Source: Candidatus Falkowbacteria bacterium RIFCSPLOWO2_02_FULL_45_15
GTDB lineage: Bacteria > Patescibacteriota > Patescibacteriia > Patescibacteriales > XYC2-FULL-47-12
Assembly: GCA_001777995.1 (NCBI GenBank)
Contig: MFFV01000033.1
Span: 6,019-17,400, forward strand
Direction: 5' to 3'
Length of the DNA: 11,382 bases
Positions within the stretch are counted from its first letter, which is position 1; every line of letters begins with the position of its first letter. Below, piece after piece: positions 1-5,444 of this stretch. A model generated the notes under the pieces. It worked only from the letters and a program-made list of their open reading frames with translations. It was not told where the DNA came from and ran no database searches. The position numbers and the translations under genes were made by a program.

Positions 1-96
1 AACGAACGAACTTAAAAATGGAATTAGGCGGTCAAACATAGATGATTAAAATTTTATATTTTGCCTTGTCATTTTGCGTTTTGATTTTTTAATTTC

Positions 97-510
97 TCAT
101 TCTTCAAACCACTTATTATTTTTTATAATCTTCTCTAATTCATTAGTATAACCAGCCGCGCCATCCGTGCCTGTCTCTTCCGCCTTGTCTAACAGCAACA
201 CCAGTTGCGCGTGCAAATCGCGAAAGGCGGCCGGCAACTTTAACGCCAATAATTTTTGGCGCATATCGCTTATCGTTGCCGCGGTTGGATTGCTCAGCGC
301 CTGCCGATACTCCGGCAGCAGCGCGCGCAAATTAGTTTGATAATCAGCGGCTAATTTAGCCTGGTCTACCGGCGGCATAGTTTGTGGCGCAACATTTGAA
401 TTTAACTCAATGATTTGCTGCGTCAAATTTTTTTGCCGCCAAATAAAGCCAGCGGCTGCTATTATCGCAAGCACTATAATGAATAAAATTATTTTCTTTC
501 CTCCTCGCAT
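97..510 (-). CDS. Small membrane-anchored protein of unknown function
   Basis: I do not recognise this 137-residue protein. Residues 6-23 form one strongly hydrophobic helix after a basic start (MRGGKK), so it is probably an N-terminal anchor or uncleaved signal with the rest outside the membrane. There is no lipobox cysteine. The remainder (about 30-137) is Ala/Leu/Gln-rich and should be mostly helical, with no catalytic motif that I can see. It is the last complete gene of the leftward series, 52 nt after the slipin gene; that spacer holds a heptamer repeat. No Shine-Dalgarno precedes the ATG. An AGGAGG lies just inside the gene (codons 2-4), but no usable start codon follows it at the right distance, so I keep the ATG. 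The stop is TGA. The reading frame is convincing; the function is unknown. Confidence 0.7.
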   Translation of the reverse strand: MRGGKKIILFIIVLAIIAAAGFIWRQKNLTQQIIELNSNVAPQTMPPVDQAKLAADYQTNLRALLPEYRQALSNPTAATISDMRQKLLALKLPAAFRDLHAQLVLLLDKAEETGTDGAAGYTNELEKIIKNNKWFEE

Positions 511-540
511 AAGTTCAATATGTTAAAGTAAATTTTATTA

Positions 541-575
541 TTTACTCGTTACTGGTTACCAGTTACTGGTTACTC
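541..575. repeat. Heptamer repeat array (NNRTAAC family), copy 1
   Basis: Five consecutive 7-base units are seen on the plus strand: TTTACTC, then GTTACTG, GTTACCA, GTTACTG and GTTACTC with no gap. On the coding (minus) strand each of the four intact units reads NNRTAAC. The slipin stop codon (563-565) is one of these TAA triplets. Related arrays lie at 5445-5472 and 10942-11006. Confidence 0.85.
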
Positions 576-1315
576 ACTTTCTTAAACCCTTCCCACGCCT
601 TCAGTACTTCCAGCGGCACCGCAAAAACAATGGTGTTGGACTGGTCGGAACTGATGTCGTTGATGGACTGCAGAGTGCGCAGGTGCAGCGCGCCGGGGAT
701 CGCGCTTAAAATGTTAGCCGCTTTGGCCATGTTGTCGGCCGCGGCCACTTCGCCTTCGGCTTTAATGATAACCGCGCGCCGCTCGCGCTCGGCTTCGGCC
801 TGTTTGGCGATAACGCGCTCCATTTCCGCCGGCAAAGAAACGTCCTTTAATTCCACGTTTTCCACTTTTATGCCCCAGGCGTCGGAAACGCGGTCCACGA
901 TGTCGCGGATGCGGTCCGATATTTTTTCCCGCTCGCCCAAGAGTTCGTCCAAACTGACTTCGCCGACGATGTTGCGCATCGTGGTTTGCGCGAGCTGCGA
1001 CACGGCGTAACGGAAATTTTCCACCTCAATGATGGCTTTATCGGCGTTGGCGATTTTGTAATAAATAACCGCATTCACGCTGACCGAAACGTTGTCGCGC
1101 GTAATGGCTTTTTGGTCCGGCACGTCCACGGCTTTAATGCGCATGTCCACTTTTACCATTGACTGAAAAATCGGTATCACTATCCGCCAGCCCGGCTCTA
1201 CCACCCGCGTGAATTTTCCTAAAGTAAACAGGACGCCGCGCTCGTATTGGTTTACTTGGCGCAACACCGCCGCCGCCACGGCGATAATAATTCCTATCCA
1301 ATAGATGATGTTCAT
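563..1315 (-). CDS. Slipin / stomatin-like SPFH (band 7) domain protein
   Basis: This 250-residue protein is a membrane scaffold of the slipin type, the usual size for the family. Residues 2-19 are a hydrophobic anchor, followed by the typical entry QYERGVLFTLGKF (23-35) and PGWRIVIPI (41-49). The band 7 core follows, with DVPDQKAITRDNVSVSVNAV (64-83) and an A/E/R-rich helix at about 163-203 (KQAEAERERRAVIIKAEGE) that drives oligomerisation. Slipins are often paired with an NfeD-type protein and a membrane protease; no NfeD gene is next to this one. The nearest upstream gene is the DUF84 NTPase, 137 nt away across a strong palindrome. The last codons (KVSNQ) and the TAA stop lie inside a heptamer repeat array, so the tail sequence may come from the repeat. 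No Shine-Dalgarno precedes the ATG. Confidence 0.93.
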   Translation of the reverse strand: MNIIYWIGIIIAVAAAVLRQVNQYERGVLFTLGKFTRVVEPGWRIVIPIFQSMVKVDMRIKAVDVPDQKAITRDNVSVSVNAVIYYKIANADKAIIEVENFRYAVSQLAQTTMRNIVGEVSLDELLGEREKISDRIRDIVDRVSDAWGIKVENVELKDVSLPAEMERVIAKQAEAERERRAVIIKAEGEVAAADNMAKAANILSAIPGALHLRTLQSINDISSDQSNTIVFAVPLEVLKAWEGFKKVSNQ

Positions 1316-1341
1316 AGAAGTTAGTTAAAAGTTTACCTCGC

Positions 1342-1370
1342 GTAGTAATTGCTATACTACATAAGGTAAA
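1342..1370. repeat. Short inverted repeat upstream of the slipin gene
   Basis: GTAGTA (1342-1347) pairs with TACTAC (1355-1360). An outer TTTACC (1332-1337) pairs with GGTAAA (1365-1370). Together they could form an interrupted hairpin in the slipin 5' region. No regulatory role is shown by the sequence. Confidence 0.4.
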
Positions 1371-1380
1371 TAAATCCAAA

Positions 1381-1441
1381 CACCTTCACCGCGGGGTATT
1401 CCCCCACACCAAAATTTGGTGTGGGGGTATTCTGGAAGGTG
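1381..1441. repeat. Large perfect palindrome between the DUF84 and slipin genes
   Basis: The core is a perfect 13-bp inverted repeat, CCCCCACACCAAA (1401-1413) and its complement (1415-1427), around a single A. An outer 7-bp arm, CACCTTC (1381-1387), pairs with GAAGGTG (1435-1441). The word GGGGTATTC occurs twice in direct orientation (1393-1401 and 1424-1432), once beside each core arm. No T-run follows on the transcribed (minus) strand, so it does not look like an ordinary intrinsic terminator. A repetitive palindromic element or an mRNA-stabilising hairpin is more likely. Confidence 0.85.
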
Positions 1442-1448
1442 TATGGAT

Positions 1449-1469
1449 AAAGTTAAAAGTTATAAAGTT
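1449..1469. repeat. Left arm of a 21-bp inverted repeat bracketing the DUF84 gene
   Basis: The left arm is built of AAAGTT words. It matches the reverse complement of 1993-2013 at 20 of 21 positions. It covers the last four codons and the stop of the DUF84 gene. Confidence 0.85.
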
Positions 1470-1992
1470 CTCTATTCTCCAACTGAATCAACGCCGTTTT
1501 TAAGGCCTGCTTAGTGTAATCTTTTCGCGTCATTCGGCCTTTGGTCAGCCAACCGATCATGCCTTCAGTTTCGCCGATATGATTATCATTTGCTATCCCT
1601 AACTCGTAAGCCGCGTCGTCAATTTCTATATTTCTTTCTAAAACCATTTTAGTCATCTTAATTGGATATTCAAAGCAACAAGATAAACCAACGGCAAACT
1701 CTTGCCCGTCAAAAATTGCGCAAGCGGTAGTATCCATATAGCCAGTTTTGGTATGCGGCACTTGGATTATGCCGCTCTCTAAGCCAACGCCGTAATCACA
1801 ATCTGCAAAAGAATTGCGCGCGCGATTTTTAGCGCCGCGGATGGTCTCTTCTAACGATAACGGCTGGTGCAAAACTTCGGAAGAAACCGGCGCGCCGACT
1901 ACTTCCGCGCCGGCTAAAAAATCATAATCTTTAATGATTTCTTTAACCGCGTCAATTTTAACCGGATTCATTGAACCTACTACTATTTTCAT
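1453..1992 (-). CDS. yjjX: DUF84 family NTPase (inosine/xanthosine triphosphatase, YjjX-like)
   Basis: This 179-residue enzyme belongs to the DUF84/YjjX family, which hydrolyses non-canonical purine nucleotides such as ITP and XTP and so cleans the nucleotide pool. Family motifs in order are GSMNPVKIDAV (6-16), QPLSLEETIRGAKNRA (43-58), YGVGLESGI (67-75) and the C-terminal WLTKGRMTRKDYTKQALKTAL (148-168). Length is normal. I start at the ATG at 1992; an in-frame TTG eight codons upstream (2016) only adds a repeat-derived KVKSYKV stretch. No Shine-Dalgarno is visible. The gene is bracketed by 21-bp inverted repeats with one mismatch (1449-1469 and 1993-2013). The left arm contains the last codons (LYNF) and the stop. 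Just upstream lies a broken dtd gene. This arrangement suggests that the gene came in as a cassette. Confidence 0.88.
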   Translation of the reverse strand: MKIVVGSMNPVKIDAVKEIIKDYDFLAGAEVVGAPVSSEVLHQPLSLEETIRGAKNRARNSFADCDYGVGLESGIIQVPHTKTGYMDTTACAIFDGQEFAVGLSCCFEYPIKMTKMVLERNIEIDDAAYELGIANDNHIGETEGMIGWLTKGRMTRKDYTKQALKTALIQLENRELYNF

Positions 1993-2013
1993 AACTTTAT
2001 AACTTTTTACTTT
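1993..2013. repeat. Right arm of a 21-bp inverted repeat bracketing the DUF84 gene
   Basis: This is the partner of 1449-1469, with one mismatch. It directly abuts the DUF84 ATG (1990-1992) and touches the stop codon of the dtd stump (2013-2015). Confidence 0.85.
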
Positions 2014-2096
2014 CAATTATTATTGTTTATTTTACCAACAACTTCATTATTGATTTTTACCGATGCGCGTTTTACGCGTTGAACTACCGCTCTCAT
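2013..2096 (-). pseudogene. dtd: Truncated 5' stump of dtd (D-aminoacyl-tRNA deacylase)
   Basis: From the ATG at 2096 the frame reads MRAVVQRVKRASVKI, then NNEVVGKI, then four asparagines and TGA, 27 codons in all. The first 23 residues match the very conserved start of Dtd (MRAVVQRVxxASVxVxGEVVGxI), an enzyme of about 145 residues that removes D-amino acids from tRNA. Everything after GKI is missing: the catalytic SQFTL motif and the C-terminal NxGPVT motif are not found in any frame between here and the slipin gene. The stump starts 6 nt after the stop of the 118-residue protein, as expected for an intact operon gene. It ends at the inverted repeat beside the DUF84 gene. It is most likely a gene cut by insertion or recombination. 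Whether an intact dtd exists elsewhere cannot be seen here. Confidence 0.82.
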
Positions 2097-2102
2097 AACT
2101 TT

Positions 2103-2459
2103 CTATTCCCCCTTATCTTCTTTATTTAATTCTCTCGTTACATCTTCTACCTCGTCTGCGGCTTTATTCATAATGTGTATTTCGGTTTGACCGACATAAA
2201 AATGAAAATTGATGCCATTATCACCTCTTCCTCTGGGCGTAGTGGTTATATTGCTAATTACATAATTTCCCTGCCGTATGGCTTCCATATCGTCTCCTCG
2301 CGGAGCGCTAAAATCAACTTCCATTGGTGAAAAATTCCTTTTATTAACACTATCGCTTTTAAACAAGTCAAAATACCGTTTTAAAAATTTACGCAAAGCC
2401 TCTTCGTATTTTTTAAACGGCTCTTGTTCTGTTTTATTTATAGTTTGTTCAATGCCCAT
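2103..2459 (-). CDS. Small soluble protein of unknown function
   Basis: I do not recognise this 118-residue protein. It has no signal peptide or membrane helix. Residues 1-35 should be helical and charged (EQEPFKKYEEALRKFLKRYFDLF at about 12-34). A beta-rich middle follows (about 44-97, with NYVISNITTTPRGRGDNG and INFHFYVGQTEIHIM), then an acidic tail (EVEDVTRELNKEDKGE). It has a normal ATG without Shine-Dalgarno and a TAG stop. It lies 45 nt downstream of the 123-residue protein across an A/T-only-like spacer of AATTTATAAA-type words. It is followed after 6 nt by the dtd stump, so it was probably co-transcribed with dtd before that gene was cut. Confidence 0.7.
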   Translation of the reverse strand: MGIEQTINKTEQEPFKKYEEALRKFLKRYFDLFKSDSVNKRNFSPMEVDFSAPRGDDMEAIRQGNYVISNITTTPRGRGDNGINFHFYVGQTEIHIMNKAADEVEDVTRELNKEDKGE

Positions 2460-2504
2460 ATTAGAATTTATAAATTATTTATAAAATTAAAAAATTAAAA
2501 ATTT

Positions 2505-2876
2505 TTATACGCTGAATCCTCCCAAACTCTCCTTGGCCATCTCCACCCATACCTCATCGTCCGCGTCCCATTTGTACGCTTTGAACGCACGGGAAAATTC
2601 CGTGTCGCTGTAAACATATTGCACCGTCGCTTCGCTGCCGATTCTTTTTGAGCCGATGGTTTTTTTGTCTAAAATAACCGGTTTAGTCGTGTATTCTAAT
2701 TTCATTCTCCCTAAGGGTCCTTGAAAAATAATAAATTCAACCTGGCCGCTCGGGGCATCTCCCTGCCCGCCTGCTTGCGTAGCTTGCGGCGGGTCAAGTT
2801 CTTCTTTGCCTTCGTCTTCAACGGGAAACTTATCTTTGATTAAACTGATTATGTTTTGCCATCTTTCTATATTCAT
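2505..2876 (-). CDS. Unknown 123-aa protein with an in-frame palindromic insert
   Basis: I do not recognise this 123-residue protein. It has no membrane segment. A helical N-terminus (MNIERWQNIISLIKDKF) leads into a low-complexity linker, then a beta-rich body from about residue 46 (VEFIIFQGPLGRMKLEY) with DKKTIGSKRIGSEATVQYVYS and FKAYKWDADDEVWVEM. The linker residues DPPQATQAGGQG (28-39) are encoded by a GC-rich inverted repeat (2766-2793) whose composition differs from the rest of the gene, so they look inserted. The gene follows pilT on the same strand, with a ~100-bp repeat element between them, and precedes the 118-residue protein. There is no Shine-Dalgarno. It may be a small family restricted to this lineage; I infer no function. 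Confidence 0.72.
   Translation of the reverse strand: MNIERWQNIISLIKDKFPVEDEGKEELDPPQATQAGGQGDAPSGQVEFIIFQGPLGRMKLEYTTKPVILDKKTIGSKRIGSEATVQYVYSDTEFSRAFKAYKWDADDEVWVEMAKESLGGFSV
2766..2793. repeat. GC-rich palindromic insert inside a coding region
   Basis: CCCGCC (2766-2771) pairs with GGCGGG (2788-2793). The 16-nt loop contains GCTTGC twice in direct orientation (2773-2778 and 2782-2787). Read on the minus strand in frame, it encodes most of the DPPQATQAGGQG linker. Confidence 0.75.
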
Positions 2877-2883
2877 AATGATG

Positions 2884-2984
2884 TGATGCTAATCCACTAA
2901 TAACTGCTAATCTACGAATTGCTAATGCCGCGAATAAATTATTCGCAATTAGCGGATTGGCATATTATTCGCAGATTAGCATAA
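2884..2984. repeat. ~100-bp GCTAAT/GCGAAT palindromic element, copy 1
   Basis: This 101-bp intergenic element fills the spacer between pilT and the 123-residue gene. It begins TGATGCTAATCC and ends GATTAGCATAA (terminal inverted repeat). A perfect central hairpin, GCGAATAA (2930-2937) with TTATTCGC (2939-2946), sits inside. The interior is made of GCTAAT, ACTAAT and CGAAT words. A second copy lies in opposite orientation at 10151-10254. The segment 2940-2963 matches the reverse complement of 10171-10194 at 23 of 24 bases. Confidence 0.88.
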
Positions 2985-2988
2985 CAAC

Positions 2989-4032
2989 TTAATAATATAC
3001 CGACTTCGTCTCCAAATCCCGCTTTCTGTTCTCGGCTACTTTTTGCTCAATCAATCCGGCCTCTAATAATTTATCAATTGCTTGGTTCATAACAATCATG
3101 CCGCTGGCGCCGCCGGTCTGAATGGCAGTCATAATCTGGTTCATTGAGCCGGCGCGAATTAGATTAGAAACGGCCGAATTATTAACCATAATTTCGCGCG
3201 CCGCCACCCGGCCGCCGTCTTTAGAAGGCAGAAGTTCTTGCGCAATCACCGCGCGCAGGTTTGAGGCAAGTTGGTTTAAAATCTGCTGGCGCTTATCGGC
3301 CGGGAAAAAGTCGGTAATGCGTTGGATTGTTTCCGGCGCGTTAGAGGTATGCAAGGTGGATAAAACCAGGTGCCCGGTTTCGGCCGCGGTCAAGGCGGCG
3401 GCAATCGTTTCCTGGTCGCGCATCTCTCCCACCATTATCACATTGGGGTCCTGGCGCAAAGCGGCCCGCAGCGCTTCGGCAAACGAGCGGGTATCGGTTC
3501 CTAATTCGCGCTGTTCAATAATGCTTTGCTTTTCTTTGAATAAAAATTCAATCGGGTCCTCAATCGTAATGATATGCGCTTTTCTTTCCGTGTTGATGAT
3601 GTCTAACAGCGCGGCTAAAGTGGAGCTTTTGCCGTTGCCCGACGGCCCGACTATTAAAATTAAGCCGTCGCGCAAGTGCGTTAAATTATACAGCGTTTCG
3701 CTAAAGCCAAGCTTTTCCGGCACCGGTACCTCTTTAGCGATAACGCGCGCGGTTAAGCCGACTTTACCTTCCTGCCAATGCAAATTTATGCGAAAACGCG
3801 CGCCTAAAATTTCTTTGCTGAAATCAAGCTCTTGGCGCGCTAAAAATTGCTGCTTTTGTTTCTCGTTTAAAAGCGTGGCAACGGCTGTTTCTAATTCGCT
3901 GTTAACAAGCGACGCCTGCTCAATTGGAATCAGCTGCTCGCCGATTCTAACCGCCGCTAGCGAGCCGCCGACTAAATGCAAATCGGCCGCTCCTTTTTCA
4001 ATTGCGATTTTAAAATAATTTTGAATATCCAT
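2989..4032 (-). CDS. pilT: Type IV pilus retraction ATPase PilT
   Basis: This 347-residue protein is the PilT-type hexameric ATPase that powers pilus retraction at the inner face of the membrane. The N-terminal PAS-like domain opens with IEKGAADLHLVGG (11-23). The RecA-like core has Walker A GPSGNGKSS (129-137), Asp box ITIEDPIEF (155-163), Walker B DPNVIMVGEMRD (195-206) and His box ETGHLVLSTLHTS (218-230). The PilT C-terminal AIRNLIRE motif appears as the variant AVSNLIRAG (287-295). Length is normal for PilT. I choose the ATG at 4032; the in-frame TTG at 4044 lies in a repeat and adds only four residues. No Shine-Dalgarno is seen. It is the first gene of its leftward unit, divergent from the cysteine-rich gene. 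No other pilus gene is in the window. Confidence 0.95.
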   Translation of the reverse strand: MDIQNYFKIAIEKGAADLHLVGGSLAAVRIGEQLIPIEQASLVNSELETAVATLLNEKQKQQFLARQELDFSKEILGARFRINLHWQEGKVGLTARVIAKEVPVPEKLGFSETLYNLTHLRDGLILIVGPSGNGKSSTLAALLDIINTERKAHIITIEDPIEFLFKEKQSIIEQRELGTDTRSFAEALRAALRQDPNVIMVGEMRDQETIAAALTAAETGHLVLSTLHTSNAPETIQRITDFFPADKRQQILNQLASNLRAVIAQELLPSKDGGRVAAREIMVNNSAVSNLIRAGSMNQIMTAIQTGGASGMIVMNQAIDKLLEAGLIEQKVAENRKRDLETKSVYY

Positions 4033-4043
4033 AAAATTAGTCA

Positions 4044-4124
4044 AAAGTCTATAAAGTCCTTAAAGTCTATAAAGTCAAAACCAACAACTTTATGGACTTT
4101 CTACTTTATAAACTTTATGGACTA
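4044..4124. repeat. AAAGT nonamer repeats forming an inverted array upstream of pilT
   Basis: Four 9-base units run without a gap from 4044 to 4079: AAAGTCTAT, AAAGTCCTT, AAAGTCTAT and AAAGTCAAA. Complementary words (ATGGACTTT at 4092-4100, ATAAACTTT at 4108-4116, ATGGACT at 4117-4123) follow in inverted orientation. The pilT leader could therefore fold into a long imperfect hairpin. The words resemble the TATAAAGTT arms around the DUF84 gene. Confidence 0.75.
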
Positions 4125-4129
4125 ATTTT

Positions 4130-4138
4130 AGTATATCA
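4130..4138 (-). promoter_or_regulatory. Possible extended -10 promoter for pilT
   Basis: On the minus strand TGATATACT reads as an extended -10 (TG-N-TATACT, five of six to TATAAT). No good -35 hexamer lies 16-18 nt upstream. It would start transcription near 4123 and give a ~90-nt leader that contains the AAAGT array. Confidence 0.35.
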
Positions 4139-4159
4139 TAAGCTTATTTTTAACACATC

Positions 4160-4188
4160 TTGACAGAAAATAGATAGTATGATTTAAT
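4160..4188 (+). promoter_or_regulatory. Sigma-70-type promoter of the cysteine-rich gene
   Basis: A perfect -35 box TTGACA (4160-4165), a 17-nt spacer and a -10 box TTTAAT (4183-4188, five of six to TATAAT) predict a start near 4195. The leader to the chosen ATG would be about 208 nt. This is the best promoter match that I found in the window. Confidence 0.72.
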
Positions 4189-4190
4189 TC

Positions 4191-4202
4191 CGTTAGCTAA
4201 CG
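4191..4202. promoter_or_regulatory. Perfect 12-bp palindrome at the predicted start site (operator candidate)
   Basis: CGTTAGCTAACG is its own reverse complement. It spans the predicted +1, three bases past the -10 box. A homodimeric repressor could block initiation there. No regulator gene is adjacent, so this is inferred only from position and symmetry. Confidence 0.4.
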
Positions 4203-4402
4203 AGCCTGCTCTTTATACAACTATTACTATAAAGTGATTCTCCATTGATAGTTAATATTCGATGGGTAGCATATTGAATATCTTTTTTAAAATAAAGGTA
4301 TTTAGTGTGCTACTCAAGCGAATATTCGCTGGAGTGCTCTGCACGCTTTGCGGCAGACAAACAAACTTCAGTAGCGGCCCCGCGGGGCAAAGGAGAAATA
4401 CA
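4195..4402 (+). promoter_or_regulatory. Long hairpin-rich 5' leader of the cysteine-rich gene
   Basis: Helices visible in order are CTTTATA/TATAAAG (4211-4217 with 4228-4234); CCATTGA/TCGATGG with one G-T pair (4242-4248 with 4259-4265); GGGTAGCA/TGCTACTC (4264-4271 with 4308-4315); the perfect palindrome AGCGAATATTCGCT (4317-4330); TCTGC-A-CGC/GCG-GCAGA with one bulge (4338-4357); and GCCCCGCGGGGC (4377-4388), which ends two bases before AGGAGA. The leader is open in the gene's frame from an ATG at 4262, but that start has no Shine-Dalgarno and the helices suggest RNA rather than protein. It matches no riboswitch class that I recognise. Confidence 0.5.
4391..4396 (+). promoter_or_regulatory. 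Shine-Dalgarno AGGAGA that decides the start of the cysteine-rich gene
   Basis: AGGAGA lies six bases before the ATG at 4403 and two bases after a GCCCCGCGGGGC palindrome. None of the minus-strand genes has a comparable site. Confidence 0.8.
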
Positions 4403-5356
4403 ATGAAGAAAATAGATAATTCGGACAAGATTGTAGACAGTATTGTAGGACCGGGGATGCATGAGTGGTTTGAGATTGATGTTCGAAAGGCGTCTTCCGG
4501 ACGATCGACCTTTGCGCTTTTTTACCGCCATGGATATTCGCGCATTGTAATTGTCTCCGAATGCCCGCTATGTGATGTAAAAACGGCGCTTAAGGATTTC
4601 GCTGAAAAAAATTCTTTGGCAGATGAGTATTATCTCAAAGAATTAGTTGAAAACCATTTGTTGAAAAAACAAAGATTCTCTCTGGAACGTCTGAACCACC
4701 GCGGCTGGCAGTGGTGCCCCGAGTGCAGCGGCTTGAAGGAGGGAAGGGTGGTGCAAGATTTATTGTGCCTCCCGGGTAAAGAATACATTGCGGCCGTATC
4801 CGGCTATGCTACTTGTGGGTTAGTCGCTCGCATCTGCCCGTTCGCCGGCGATAATGCCGTTGAAATCGTGAATGGACGATACTTCCGTTTTGACCATGAC
4901 GATCCCCGTATGACTTTTGAAATTTACGGGGATAACGGCCAAATGGAAAGTGGCCGGTGTGAGTGCCCGCGGAGTAAGGGGTGTGGGATGTTCGGCACTC
5001 TCGCAGAGATACACTGTCATGAATCTTTTTCAGCGGCTTATGCCTCCCAAACGCTCCCTCCAGAGATTTATAAAAAAAGATTTCTTGGGGAAGATGGGGA
5101 TGTCCAAGTTGAGCAACGAATCGCTGATTGGCTCAACGCGTCAGCGAGTGCCCGCGCCGAGCACGCCAAGCATGGCCCTCGCCATGGTGGTGATGTTTGT
5201 CATTGTGGTTCTGCAGAATTGCATTCACGTTCGGGCAACTGCTATGACAGCGCGGTAAAAGTTATCCGAGAATACCCCGCCGCCGTCAGTCACCGACTGA
5301 TGAAGTTAGTGCCGACTGCTCGGGATTTGGCAAGCAGGCTGTTGGCAACAGTTTAG
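4403..5356 (+). CDS. Cysteine-rich protein of unknown function, free-standing gene
   Basis: I do not recognise this 317-residue protein. It has no signal peptide or membrane helix, so it is probably cytoplasmic. It has 14 cysteines, several in metal-ligand spacing: C54-P-L-C57, C105-P-E-C108, then single C122, C138 and C145, then C186-E-C188, C194, H204-C205-H206 and C266-H-C268. The two CxxC pairs could form one zinc site. The C-terminal third is more polar, with A/R/H-rich stretches. The ATG at 4403 is preceded by AGGAGA (4391-4396) seven bases away, the only good Shine-Dalgarno in the window; an upstream in-frame ATG (4262) would add 47 unlikely residues. It is the sole plus-strand gene, with its own promoter, leader and terminator. 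Function cannot be assigned; zinc binding is inferred from the cysteines. Confidence 0.8.
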   Translation: MKKIDNSDKIVDSIVGPGMHEWFEIDVRKASSGRSTFALFYRHGYSRIVIVSECPLCDVKTALKDFAEKNSLADEYYLKELVENHLLKKQRFSLERLNHRGWQWCPECSGLKEGRVVQDLLCLPGKEYIAAVSGYATCGLVARICPFAGDNAVEIVNGRYFRFDHDDPRMTFEIYGDNGQMESGRCECPRSKGCGMFGTLAEIHCHESFSAAYASQTLPPEIYKKRFLGEDGDVQVEQRIADWLNASASARAEHAKHGPRHGGDVCHCGSAELHSRSGNCYDSAVKVIREYPAAVSHRLMKLVPTARDLASRLLATV

Positions 5357-5377
5357 TCACCAATTTCGTTCATTATG

Positions 5378-5417
5378 CGCCGTACACGAAGTTTGTGTAC
5401 GGCGTTTTTTCTTTTTC
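5378..5417 (+). terminator. Intrinsic terminator of the cysteine-rich gene
   Basis: A perfect 10-bp stem (CGCCGTACAC at 5378-5387 with 5395-5404) and a 7-nt loop are followed by TTTTTTCTTTTTC. The stem begins 21 nt after the stop codon. On the minus strand no T-run follows, so it serves only the plus strand. Confidence 0.93.
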
Positions 5418-5444
5418 TAAAATTGTTCTCCCGTAGTGCTTTTT

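Noticed and set aside
1..39. A minus-strand frame starting at an ATG at 39 and reading MFDRLIPFLSSFV to the window edge
   Set aside because: Thirteen codons without a stop are expected by chance, and neither a motif nor a Shine-Dalgarno supports it. It could be the start of the next gene, but the window cannot show it.
1134..1379. An 81-codon minus-strand frame overlapping the slipin start
   Set aside because: It overlaps the well-supported slipin gene in another frame and crosses a palindrome; I tested it for the missing part of dtd and found no Dtd motif.
2460..2504. The A/T-rich spacer between the two small unknown genes as a promoter
   Set aside because: It is low-complexity AATTTATAAA/AATTAAAAA sequence in which -10-like hexamers occur in many registers, without a -35.
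3122..4018. A 298-codon open frame on the plus strand opposite pilT
   Set aside because: It is the antisense shadow of a clear pilT gene and is rich in Ser, Arg and Cys, with no family features.
4262..4402. A 47-residue N-terminal extension of the cysteine-rich protein from the ATG at 4262
   Set aside because: No Shine-Dalgarno precedes it, while AGGAGA precedes the ATG at 4403 at ideal spacing. The stretch is packed with RNA helices and reads as an untypical mix of hydrophobic and basic residues.
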